From JBFFXF01 sp041569895 (GTDB lineage Bacteria > Planctomycetota > UBA8108 > JACQVS01): a stretch of DNA of 13,108 nucleotides. Location: contig JBFFXF010000210.1 in the NCBI GenBank assembly GCA_041569895.1, positions 1 to 13,108 on the forward strand, in the 5' to 3' direction. Position 1 is the first letter of the stretch; each line of letters begins with the position of its first letter. The translations under genes and the position numbers were made by a program. Shown here piece by piece: positions 5,040-11,142 of the stretch. The notes beneath the pieces are model-generated. The model ran no database searches. It was given only the letters and a program-made list of their open reading frames with translations, and had not been told where the DNA came from.

Positions 5040-6107
5040 ATGAAACCGCTCGAGTTCATTCCGATCGCCACCGGCACTCCGGAGGGGCGGCCGGCGGAGC
5101 CCCTCTCGAACGTTCGCTTCGCGCAGCTCCTGTCGCGACATGGCCACAATGGCCTCGAGCGGGAGCCGGTGACGACGCTGCAGATCAACGTCGGCAAGCT
5201 CTGTAATCAGGCGTGTCACCACTGCCACGTCGACGCGGGGCCGAAGCGCAGCGAGATCATGACACGGTCGACCGCCGACCGCATCCTCGAGCTCCTCCGC
5301 GCCAGCCCGTCGATCGACACCGTCGACGTCACCGGGGGCGCGCCGGAGCTCAACGAGAACTTCGAGCGCTTCGCGGTCGAGTCGCACGCCCTCGACAAGA
5401 AGGTGATCGTGCGGTGCAACCTGACGGTGCTCTTCGAGTCCGGAATGGAGCGGCTGCCCGAGATCTACGTCGACAGCGAGGTCGAGGTGATCGCGTCGCT
5501 TCCCTGCTATCTCTCCGAGAATGTCGACAGCCAGCGCGGCGTCGGCGTCTTCCAGAAGAGCATCGACGCGCTGCGCCTGCTCAACGGGCTCGGCTACGGG
5601 ATGCCGGAGTCTCCGCTGTCGCTCCACCTCGTCTACAACCCGCTCGGCGCGTCGCTGCCGCCGAGTCAGGCCGAGCTCGAGAAGGCCTACAAGCGCGAGC
5701 TGCGCGCCCGCTACGGCATCGAGTTCAACCAGCTTTTCACCATCACGAACATGCCGATCTCGCGCTTCGCGGAGCAACTGCGGCGCGAGGGGAAGACCGA
5801 GGAGTACATGACGCTCCTCGTCAACAGCTTCAACGCGGAGACGCTCCCCGGCCTGATGTGCCGGTCGCTGATCAGCGTCAGCTGGGACGGCAAGCTCTAC
5901 GACTGCGACTTCAATCAGATGCTCGACCTGCCGATCGAGGACCCGCGTCCGGCGTCCGGTCGCACGGAGCGGAGCCCCGGATGCGCGCCGACGATCTGGG
6001 AGATCGACGAATTCGGCGTCCTCGAGGGGACGCGGATCCGCACCGCCGACCACTGCCTCGGCTGCACGGCCGGCGCCGGGTCGAGCTGCGGCGGGGCGCT
6101 GCAGTAG
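5040..6107 (+). CDS. arsS: ArsS-type radical SAM protein (arsenosugar biosynthesis family, Cys form)
   Basis: This encodes 355 residues. The radical SAM cluster motif CNQACHHC (Cys55, Cys59, Cys62) is followed by HVDAGPKR, a hallmark of the ArsS family, and TGGAPELN (98-105) forms the SAM-binding GGxP-like loop. The C-terminal Cys-rich (DUF3641-type) domain has Cys274, 289, 315, 339, 342 and 350 and ends GCTAGAGSSCGGA. Some family members carry selenocysteine near here; this one has only Cys codons. In characterised systems ArsS adds the deoxyadenosyl group of SAM to dimethylated arsenic made by ArsM. No arsM is in the window, so the true substrate may differ. The ATG at 5040 is chosen; an in-frame TTG at 5034 is an alternative with AAGG 5 bases upstream. 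Double-CDGSH and ferredoxin genes flank it and could supply electrons. Confidence 0.88.
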   Translation: MKPLEFIPIATGTPEGRPAEPLSNVRFAQLLSRHGHNGLEREPVTTLQINVGKLCNQACHHCHVDAGPKRSEIMTRSTADRILELLRASPSIDTVDVTGGAPELNENFERFAVESHALDKKVIVRCNLTVLFESGMERLPEIYVDSEVEVIASLPCYLSENVDSQRGVGVFQKSIDALRLLNGLGYGMPESPLSLHLVYNPLGASLPPSQAELEKAYKRELRARYGIEFNQLFTITNMPISRFAEQLRREGKTEEYMTLLVNSFNAETLPGLMCRSLISVSWDGKLYDCDFNQMLDLPIEDPRPASGRTERSPGCAPTIWEIDEFGVLEGTRIRTADHCLGCTAGAGSSCGGALQ

Positions 6108-6123
6108 CCGATTCGAAAAACCG

Positions 6124-6168
6124 GGGCGGCGCGGGGCTGGATCTCCGCCCGCGAACCGGGTATCTTTT
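6124..6168 (+). terminator. Weak possible terminator after the ArsS-type gene
   Basis: GGGCGG (6124-6129) can pair with CCGCCC (6145-6150) over a 15-base loop, but the T-rich TATCTTTT begins 10 bases later. This is too far for a standard intrinsic terminator. The rest of the 146-bp gap to the ferredoxin gene shows no clear promoter. Confidence 0.2.
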
Positions 6169-6253
6169 GCCGTTCGCTTCCGGCCGCCGGTGCGGAGCCC
6201 GACGGCCCTGGCGATCGATTCCTCGAATAGAGAGAGTTCGCTGGAGGGAGGTC

Positions 6254-6991
6254 ATGGCGCACATCGTCACAGGGCGCTGCGTGGATTGCCGCTACACCGA
6301 CTGCTGCGCGGTCTGTCCGGTCGAGTGCTTCTGGGAGGTCACGGACCCCGCGATGCTGGTGATCGATCCCGTCACCTGCATCGACTGCGCCATGTGCATC
6401 CCGGAATGTCCGATCTACGCGATCTACCCCGAGTCGGAGGTCCCCGAGCCGTACCAGGAGTGGATCAAGAAGAACGCCGACCTGTTCTCCAAGGGGACGA
6501 ACATCACCGCGCAGACCGATCCGCTGCCGGGCGCGATCCCGCTCGAGGAGATCCAGGCGCGGGAGAAGGCCAAGGGCTGGGACGTGCGCGAGCCCTCGGC
6601 GGTGAGCGACGCGGCTCCCGCCGGCGAGTCGGGCGGCGCGGCGACGGCCACCGAGGCCGCGCCCCCGCCACCCCCGCCTCCGGGCGCGGCGAAGGAGGCG
6701 GCCGGAGAGAAGGTCGAGCGCGCCGCGCGCTTCGAGTCGCGACCGAGCCTCAAGGTGCGCCCCGGTGGACGCATCCGCGTCGGCTATCGCGAGGGCACGG
6801 TGCAGCAGATCCGCAAGTCACGCACGGGCTCGTTCATCGACATGCAGATCCTCTTCGACCTCGAGGAGAAGCCCGTCTGGCATCTCTACTCGACGCTGCA
6901 GACGATGCGAGACCAGGGCGAGGTCGAGATCCTCGACCCGGGCCCGATGCCGGGAGTGCTCGATCTCCTCTTCGGCGACACGAAGTACTGA
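6254..6991 (+). CDS. FdxA-like 7Fe/8Fe ferredoxin fused to an unrecognised C-terminal domain
   Basis: This encodes 245 residues, more than twice the about 107 of standard FdxA. Residues 1-60 match FdxA closely: CVDCRYTDCCAVCPVECF (Cys9, 12, 17, 18, 21, 25) and CIDCAMCIPECPIYAI (Cys42, 45, 48, 52), which suggests one [3Fe-4S] or [4Fe-4S] plus one [4Fe-4S] cluster. Residues 60-110 follow the FdxA C-terminal pattern (EWIKKNADL). An Ala/Pro linker with seven consecutive Pro (137-143) leads to a charged domain at about 162-245 that looks beta-rich (RIRVGYREGTVQQIR, then a W-H-L-Y-S stretch near 209-213). I do not recognise it; it has no Cys. GGAGGGAGG at 6243-6251 fixes the start. The protein is cytoplasmic. 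It may donate electrons to the radical SAM enzyme encoded upstream, with the added domain acting as a docking module; this is inference. Confidence 0.9.
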   Translation: MAHIVTGRCVDCRYTDCCAVCPVECFWEVTDPAMLVIDPVTCIDCAMCIPECPIYAIYPESEVPEPYQEWIKKNADLFSKGTNITAQTDPLPGAIPLEEIQAREKAKGWDVREPSAVSDAAPAGESGGAATATEAAPPPPPPPGAAKEAAGEKVERAARFESRPSLKVRPGGRIRVGYREGTVQQIRKSRTGSFIDMQILFDLEEKPVWHLYSTLQTMRDQGEVEILDPGPMPGVLDLLFGDTKY

Positions 6992-6999
6992 TCCCCTCC

Positions 7000-7049
7000 G
7001 TCCCCGTCCCCGTCCCCGTGCCCGGTCCCGTCCCCGTGCCCGTCCCCGG
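7000..7049. repeat. GTCCCC/GTGCCC hexamer array
   Basis: Close variants of CCGTCC and CCGTGCC repeat through this stretch, directly after the ferredoxin gene. The reverse-strand view (GGGGAC, GGGCAC) matches the hexamer class at 54-92 and 7410-7445. No coding function is seen. Confidence 0.75.
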
Positions 7050-7095
7050 CGAGGCTGCTCGACGCCGCTGGCGAGTTCCGACGGCAGAGATCGGC

Positions 7096-7134
7096 AAGGA
7101 AGGCAGGAAAGCAGGAAGGCAGGAAGGCAGGAAA
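7096..7134. repeat. Purine-rich 8-bp tandem repeat (AAGGCAGG-type)
   Basis: Imperfect GGAAGGCA-type units with a period of about 8 bases. One strand is almost pure purine. It is part of the gene-free stretch 6992-7499. The bases between this array and the next (7141-7193) show nothing recognisable. Confidence 0.7.
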
Positions 7135-7193
7135 AGAGGATGAGAGAACGGAACAGAGCGCGCCAGCGCGGTCGACGACCGACGAGGACGGGA

Positions 7194-7247
7194 ACGCAGA
7201 TTACGCAGATTACGCAGATTGCGCAGATTGCGCAGATGACGCAGATT
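7194..7247. repeat. Six-unit 9-bp tandem repeat ACGCAGATT
   Basis: Units at 7194, 7203, 7212 (all ACGCAGATT), 7221 (GCGCAGATT), 7230 (GCGCAGATG) and 7239 (ACGCAGATT), with exact 9-base period. Arrays built from this kind of unit occur between genes in several environmental phyla as far as I recall. There are no spacers, so it is not a CRISPR array. Confidence 0.9.
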
Positions 7248-7270
7248 GGCGAGCAGGCCGTCTCTGATCT

Positions 7271-7364
7271 CTGACTCGGACCTCGGACTCGGAGTCGGTG
7301 TCGGTGTCGGAATCAGAGTCGGACCTCGGAGTCGGATCTCGGTCTCGGATTCGGACTTCCGATC
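7271..7364. repeat. Degenerate TCGGAC/TCGGAG/TCGGTG hexamer array
   Basis: About fifteen imperfect TCGGNN units. The same unit type flanks the hairpin at 9-40, so the two gene-free stretches of this window share sequence vocabulary. Short open frames across it encode only S/R/G/V/D-rich simple sequence and are not credible genes. Confidence 0.75.
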
Positions 7365-7409
7365 ACCCGGCCCCGACGGCGGCCGCTGGTGTGACTGCGA
7401 TCGCTTTTC

Positions 7410-7457
7410 GGGACCGGGACCGGGACCGGGTCCGGGTCCGGGTACGAGGACGAGGAC
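7410..7457. repeat. GGGACC x3, GGGTCC x2, GGGTAC, GAGGAC x2 hexamer array
   Basis: The phase is exact: GGGACC at 7410-7427, GGGTCC at 7428-7439, GGGTAC at 7440-7445, GAGGAC at 7446-7457. As at 54-89, variant units are grouped in blocks, as expected from stepwise slippage or gene conversion. Confidence 0.85.
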
Positions 7458-7471
7458 GAATGGGGCGTGAT

Positions 7472-7496
7472 CCTCGCCGAGAAGTTTTTCGCGAGG
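7472..7496 (-). terminator. Hairpin just after the HD gene stop; possible operon end
   Basis: On the minus strand CCTCGC pairs with GCGAGG over a 13-base loop, beginning 4 bases past the TAA of the HD-domain gene. No U-run follows, so it may stabilise the mRNA end or act only with other factors. Confidence 0.3.
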
Positions 7497-7499
7497 CGA

Positions 7500-8063
7500 T
7501 TACCCGCCATCCAGCCCGAGCTTCGCGGCATCCTCCTGCAACGCCCGCAGCACATTCCCGATGTGCTCCTCGAGCGGCATGTCGAGCAGCTCCGCGCCGT
7601 GGCGGATGTCCTCGCGGCTCACCTGGCGGGCGAATGCCTTGTCCTTGAGCTTCTTCTTGACCGACTTGACCTGGACGTCGCGCACGTCCTTGGTCGGTCG
7701 GACGAGGGTGACCGCGGTGATGAAGCCGCAGAGCTCGTCGACGGCGAAGAGCGCTCGTTCCATCGGCGTCTCCGGCTTGACGCCGGTGTACTCGGCGTGC
7801 GCCAGGATGGCGCGGCAGAGCTCCTCCGGCTCGCCGCGCTCTCGGAGCAGCTCGACGGTCTGGTAGGGATGCTCCTCCTGCGTCGGGTGCTTCTCGTAGT
7901 CCATGTCGTGGAGAAGCCCGACGACCGCCCATTTCTCCTCGTCCTCGCCGAAGCGGCGCGCGTAGTGGCGCATGGCGCTCTCGACGGCGAGCATGTGCTT
8001 GCGGAGGTTTTCGCTCTCCGTCCACTCGCACATCAGCTCCCACGCCTCGTCCCGGGAGATCAC
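7500..8063 (-). CDS. HD-superfamily hydrolase (HDIG/COG2316-like)
   Basis: This encodes 187 residues. The metal-binding HD pattern is complete: His23 (RKHMLAVESAM), His52-Asp53 (GLLHDMDYEKHP), then His89 (ILAHAEYTG) and Asp109 (AVDELCGF). The conserved LVRPTKDVRDV and VKSVKKKLKDKAFARQV blocks are typical of the predicted HD phosphohydrolases of COG2316. Substrates of that group are not established; phosphate esters of nucleotides or similar compounds are likely. The GTG start overlaps the stop of the preceding gene (shared GTGA, 8060-8063), with GAGGA 9 bases upstream, so translation is probably coupled. It is the last gene of the four-gene minus-strand operon and the only one predicted to be wholly cytoplasmic. 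Confidence 0.92.
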   Translation of the reverse strand: MISRDEAWELMCEWTESENLRKHMLAVESAMRHYARRFGEDEEKWAVVGLLHDMDYEKHPTQEEHPYQTVELLRERGEPEELCRAILAHAEYTGVKPETPMERALFAVDELCGFITAVTLVRPTKDVRDVQVKSVKKKLKDKAFARQVSREDIRHGAELLDMPLEEHIGNVLRALQEDAAKLGLDGG

Positions 8064-10174
8064 CGCCGCAGTTCCTCGCGCCACCAGGCGCGCCACCGAT
8101 CGGGGAGCACGCCGTGCTGCTCGCCGCTGATGCGCTCGAGCGCGAGCACGAGCTCGATGCGGTAGCTCGGGGCTCCCATCGCCTCGAGGATGAAGGGAAC
8201 GGCGGCCGTCCCCTCGGCGATCAGCGACTCCAGGAGCCTCGATCGGTCCGGCAGCGTCGATTTCTTCCCGACCGATCGCGGGTCGCGGTTGATCAGGTCG
8301 ATCCACCGGCGGAGGCGGTGCTCGCGGGCGAGGCGCTCGCCGTTCGCCGCCCACCACTGGCGCCACCGCGCCGCCTCGCTGGTGATCGCGTCGCGGCGTG
8401 ACGTGTCCAGCGGCCGGTTCTCGCCCGTGAAGCGCACGAGGACATCGTGGACGCGCCGCCGGTACTCGTCGTCCGCTACCTGGAGCTCGTCGGCGAGAAA
8501 GGCGACGGCGACGACCATGTTCTCGCGCTCGATGAAATCGAGCAGCCTGTGCTTCAGCGGCACGCCCTCGATCGACCCGAGCAGCTTGCCGACGGCCTCG
8601 GGGTCGGTCTCGTCCTTCTCGAGAAGCCCGACGACCTCGAGGTACTGCGCGTGCCACTGCGTGTAGAACTCCGGGTCGTTCTCCTTTGCTCCGGTGAGCT
8701 CGGCGAGCGCGGTCCTGGCGAACTTGGTGATGGCGTCCGACCGCTTTCCCCAGAGCGATACGAGGTGAGGGATCAGCTCCGGCTGCCGGTCGAGCGCGTA
8801 GTTGCGGACGATCTGCTCGGCGATCGGGATCAGCGCCTTGTTGCGCGTCTCCCGCAGGTAGTAGAAGAACTCGCGCGCCGAGATGAACGCCTCGAGGTCG
8901 TCGACGAAGACGACGTCGCCGATCTGGCTCTTGCCCTTCTCGTCGCCGGCCACGGTGTAGATCGTCGGCGGCGGCACGCCGCGCATGTGGATGCGCGTGG
9001 CGCGGGTCAGGAAGAGCAGCGCGAACGACGTGTCGACGTAGTTCCCCCAGCTGCCGTTCTTCTGCTGGCGGCGCAGCAGCTCCTCGGCTCCCTCGCGGTA
9101 CCAGTCGTGATCGCCGAAGCGCTGCACGTCGCCGAGGTCGCCGACCTTCTCGAGGCTGTAGAGGCCGTAGTACGCGCCGCGGATGTAGTCCCCGAAGCGG
9201 TGCGCCATCCAGCCCATGCCGGTGTAGATCGCGCTGTCGAGCTGCCTCCTGAGGGACGAGCTCAGCGCCCCGAGCTTCTCGAGCGCGCTTCTCGCGACGA
9301 TGAGGTTCGACGTGCCGGCCGCGGTCATCGCGGCGTACGGCTTGTCGGTGTTGCCGCGGTAGTTCCAGCCGCCGGGCCGCCCCTGGAAGCGGATTCTTCT
9401 CGGCGCGTACGTCTTCGTGAACGCCCTGTCGAGCGGCGGATTGAATGTCAGGCGGATCTCGCCGGCGGGTCCATCGGTGATCTGCGTCTTCATGTACTCG
9501 TTGGCGATCTCGAGAAAGACGTCCGAGGGGATGCGGATACCGTGCTCGATGCCGACCTGCAGACCGAGGATGGCGAACTGTGAGTTGGAGTAATCGTAGC
9601 GGAACCTCCCGACGCCGTAGTCCCAGCTGCCCCTTCCCCTGACGCGCGCGTTGACGAGCCACTCGATGAGCTCGACCATCTTCTTGAGCACCGGTCCCTT
9701 CGCGCGGCGGGACGAACGGTCGGCGACGAAGGTCGTGCCCTCCTGGCGCGCGGCCCGCGTCTCCCGCTCCATCCGCTGCCAGAAGATGTCGAGCGCGAAG
9801 AGGTAGCAGGCCACGTCGTACGTCTGGTTCGGCGGCAGGTCGTTCAGGTACGTGAACGCGCCGGCGACCAGGCTGCTGCGCACGGGCGTGCCGGCCTTGA
9901 GGAGCGCGGTGAGCGGGAGCGCGATGCGTCCCATCTTGTGGTCGTTCGGCGGTGAGGCCAGCAGCGACCGCAGGCGCGGCTCGAGATGCTTCCGCCCTCG
10001 CTCGACGGCGCGATCGACGCGCTCGACGAAGTCGTCCTGGGCGGGTGCGGTGGACGAGAAGCACGCCACCGCGAGGAGCGCCGCCAGCGCTGTCAGCGTC
10101 ATCCGATTCGTCCGGCTCGCTCGCCCGCGCGGGCGAGGGCCGCGACGTCGCGATTCAGTCCCCGAGGATCTCAT
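8060..10174 (-). CDS. Exported terpenoid-cyclase-like toroid protein with C-terminal HEAT-like motifs
   Basis: This encodes 704 residues. An Arg-rich n-region, a hydrophobic core (MTLTALAALLAVACF, 25-39) and APA (43-45) indicate a signal peptide. Residues about 47-440 resemble prenyltransferase/squalene-cyclase (alpha/alpha toroid) repeat proteins of Planctomycetes: GSWDYG (182-187), HDWYREGAEELL (356-367) and QQKNGSWGNYVDTSFALLFL (370-389). The acidic DxDD motif of true squalene-hopene cyclases is not seen, so an enzyme role is doubtful. Residues about 445-704 look like HEAT-type helices with three 'LTG...W' motifs: ALAELTG (489-495), VRFTGENRP with RWRQWW (580-608), ALERISGEQHG with RWRAWW (678-698). 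The ATG at 10174 is chosen for its GGAGG 6 bases upstream; it overlaps the preceding gene by 20 bp. A shorter start at 10102 would give a more ordinary signal peptide. Confidence 0.88.
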   Translation of the reverse strand: MRSSGTESRRRGPRPRGRASRTNRMTLTALAALLAVACFSSTAPAQDDFVERVDRAVERGRKHLEPRLRSLLASPPNDHKMGRIALPLTALLKAGTPVRSSLVAGAFTYLNDLPPNQTYDVACYLFALDIFWQRMERETRAARQEGTTFVADRSSRRAKGPVLKKMVELIEWLVNARVRGRGSWDYGVGRFRYDYSNSQFAILGLQVGIEHGIRIPSDVFLEIANEYMKTQITDGPAGEIRLTFNPPLDRAFTKTYAPRRIRFQGRPGGWNYRGNTDKPYAAMTAAGTSNLIVARSALEKLGALSSSLRRQLDSAIYTGMGWMAHRFGDYIRGAYYGLYSLEKVGDLGDVQRFGDHDWYREGAEELLRRQQKNGSWGNYVDTSFALLFLTRATRIHMRGVPPPTIYTVAGDEKGKSQIGDVVFVDDLEAFISAREFFYYLRETRNKALIPIAEQIVRNYALDRQPELIPHLVSLWGKRSDAITKFARTALAELTGAKENDPEFYTQWHAQYLEVVGLLEKDETDPEAVGKLLGSIEGVPLKHRLLDFIERENMVVAVAFLADELQVADDEYRRRVHDVLVRFTGENRPLDTSRRDAITSEAARWRQWWAANGERLAREHRLRRWIDLINRDPRSVGKKSTLPDRSRLLESLIAEGTAAVPFILEAMGAPSYRIELVLALERISGEQHGVLPDRWRAWWREELRR

Positions 10175-11141
10175 CAACGGCCTCCGTCCTTTCGTCCGAG
10201 GCGAGCGGCTTGCTGTCGAGAAGTCGCAACAGCGTCGCGGTGAGCTCTTTCATGGAGACGCGTCGTGGCACGATCCAGCCGGCTCGCACCCCCGGGCCGG
10301 ATGCGAGCACGTATCCGTCCTCGCCGGTCCTGTCGACGAGCGAGACGAGGACGAACACCGATCCCTCGCGCTTCGCGACCGCGGAGAGCAGCGTGCCGAG
10401 GAAAAGATCACGACGATCCGGCGCGCCTCGCGGCTGTTCACCGCTGCTTGGCTCATTATCGATGCTCCCGGAGGGCGTGTCCACTTGCTCGACGACGACG
10501 ATGAGGCCCGCGCCCTTCCTGAGCGCCTCCGTGACGCGCTCGGCCGGGCTGAGACGCGGCGCGGGCGGCTCCTGGGCGGCGCTCTCGGCCTCGCCGAGAT
10601 CATCGCGCGGCGCCAGCCCGAGGATCTCGCGGAACGTCTTCACCGCGCCGCGTTCGGCCTCGGAGATCGGCGGCGGCTCTCCGAAGAGCTCGTGGAGGCG
10701 CGCCAGCGCCTCGTCGCCCTCGCTCTCCTGCTCCTCCTCGGTCGGCGCCGGCGCCTCGGGTCGCTCCTCCTCGGGGCCGCCCTCGATGACAAGACGCGAG
10801 ACTCCCTGCTCGCGCAGGTGCGCCAGAACGGTCTCCGGCACGAGCGCATCGGCGACCGCGGTGGCGGTGGCGCGCTCGCCGCTCTCCGCGGCGGCGCGCA
10901 GCGCGGCGGCGAAGTCGACGCGCGGCAGGACGGCGCTGCGCTGGAGCAGCGAGCGGAGGTTCGGCGTCGCGGCCCCGGTTGGGCTGCGCTCGACGGGATC
11001 GAGGTTCCCGGCGCGGACGTGCAGCACGACCTCGGCGGAACGCGTGCGATCCGGCGTGGCGACGACGAGCGCCACGATGGCGATCAGCGACGGCCGCGCC
11101 AGCAGGAGAATCCCGCTTCCCGTCCTCGACGGTGATCTCAC
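10155..11141 (-). CDS. Exported protein resembling a degenerate sulfatase/alkaline-phosphatase-fold enzyme
   Basis: This encodes 328 residues. A hydrophobic segment (LLLARPSLIAIVALVVA, 12-28) is a signal peptide or anchor. Several stretches match the order and spacing of sulfatase-fold landmarks without the metal ligands. EVVLHVRAGNLDP (37-49) lies where LLIVxDTLRxDH is expected. TPNLRSLLQRSAVL (59-72) resembles TPNLDxLAxxGVxF. GLIVVVEQVDTP (212-223) falls at FLFVHFxDPH, and GTLLSAVAKREGSVFVLVSL (249-268) at the strand before SDHG. ASGPGVRAGWIVPRRVSMKELTATLLRLLD (280-309) resembles GPGV...VSLVDLAPTLLDLxG. No Asp/Cys-Ser nucleophile or DHG motif is present. The middle (about 120-200) is an acidic low-complexity insert. 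A GTG start is set by GGAGG 7 bases upstream and lies 1 bp after the FHA stop. The family assignment is my reading of weak similarity; a novel fold is possible. Confidence 0.8.
   Translation of the reverse strand: MRSPSRTGSGILLLARPSLIAIVALVVATPDRTRSAEVVLHVRAGNLDPVERSPTGAATPNLRSLLQRSAVLPRVDFAAALRAAAESGERATATAVADALVPETVLAHLREQGVSRLVIEGGPEEERPEAPAPTEEEQESEGDEALARLHELFGEPPPISEAERGAVKTFREILGLAPRDDLGEAESAAQEPPAPRLSPAERVTEALRKGAGLIVVVEQVDTPSGSIDNEPSSGEQPRGAPDRRDLFLGTLLSAVAKREGSVFVLVSLVDRTGEDGYVLASGPGVRAGWIVPRRVSMKELTATLLRLLDSKPLASDERTEAVDEILGD
10181..10185 (-). promoter_or_regulatory. Ribosome binding site fixing the start of the toroid protein
   Basis: GGAGG on the minus strand, 6 bases before the ATG at 10174 and inside the preceding gene's coding region. 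The alternative ATG at 10102 has no such site, so an unusually long Arg-rich N-terminus is predicted. Confidence 0.65.
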
Positions 11142-11142
11142 G

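Noticed and set aside
5213..6253. Large open frame running from within the ArsS gene into the ferredoxin frame
   Set aside because: Its first part is an Arg-rich shadow of the ArsS gene; the ferredoxin has its own strong ribosome site and conserved N-terminus at 6254.
7194..7247. CRISPR array
   Set aside because: The 9-bp units are contiguous with no spacers, and no cas gene is near.
8064..10064. Giant minus-strand frame joining the HD protein to upstream sequence
   Set aside because: The upstream part is an Arg-rich off-frame reading of the toroid gene; the HD protein begins at its own overlapping GTG with a ribosome site.
8060..10174. Squalene-hopene cyclase or lipoprotein
   Set aside because: The catalytic DxDD motif is not visible and the protein is exported, unlike true cyclases. 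The Cys in LLAVACF lacks a canonical lipobox, and an APA signal peptidase I site fits better.
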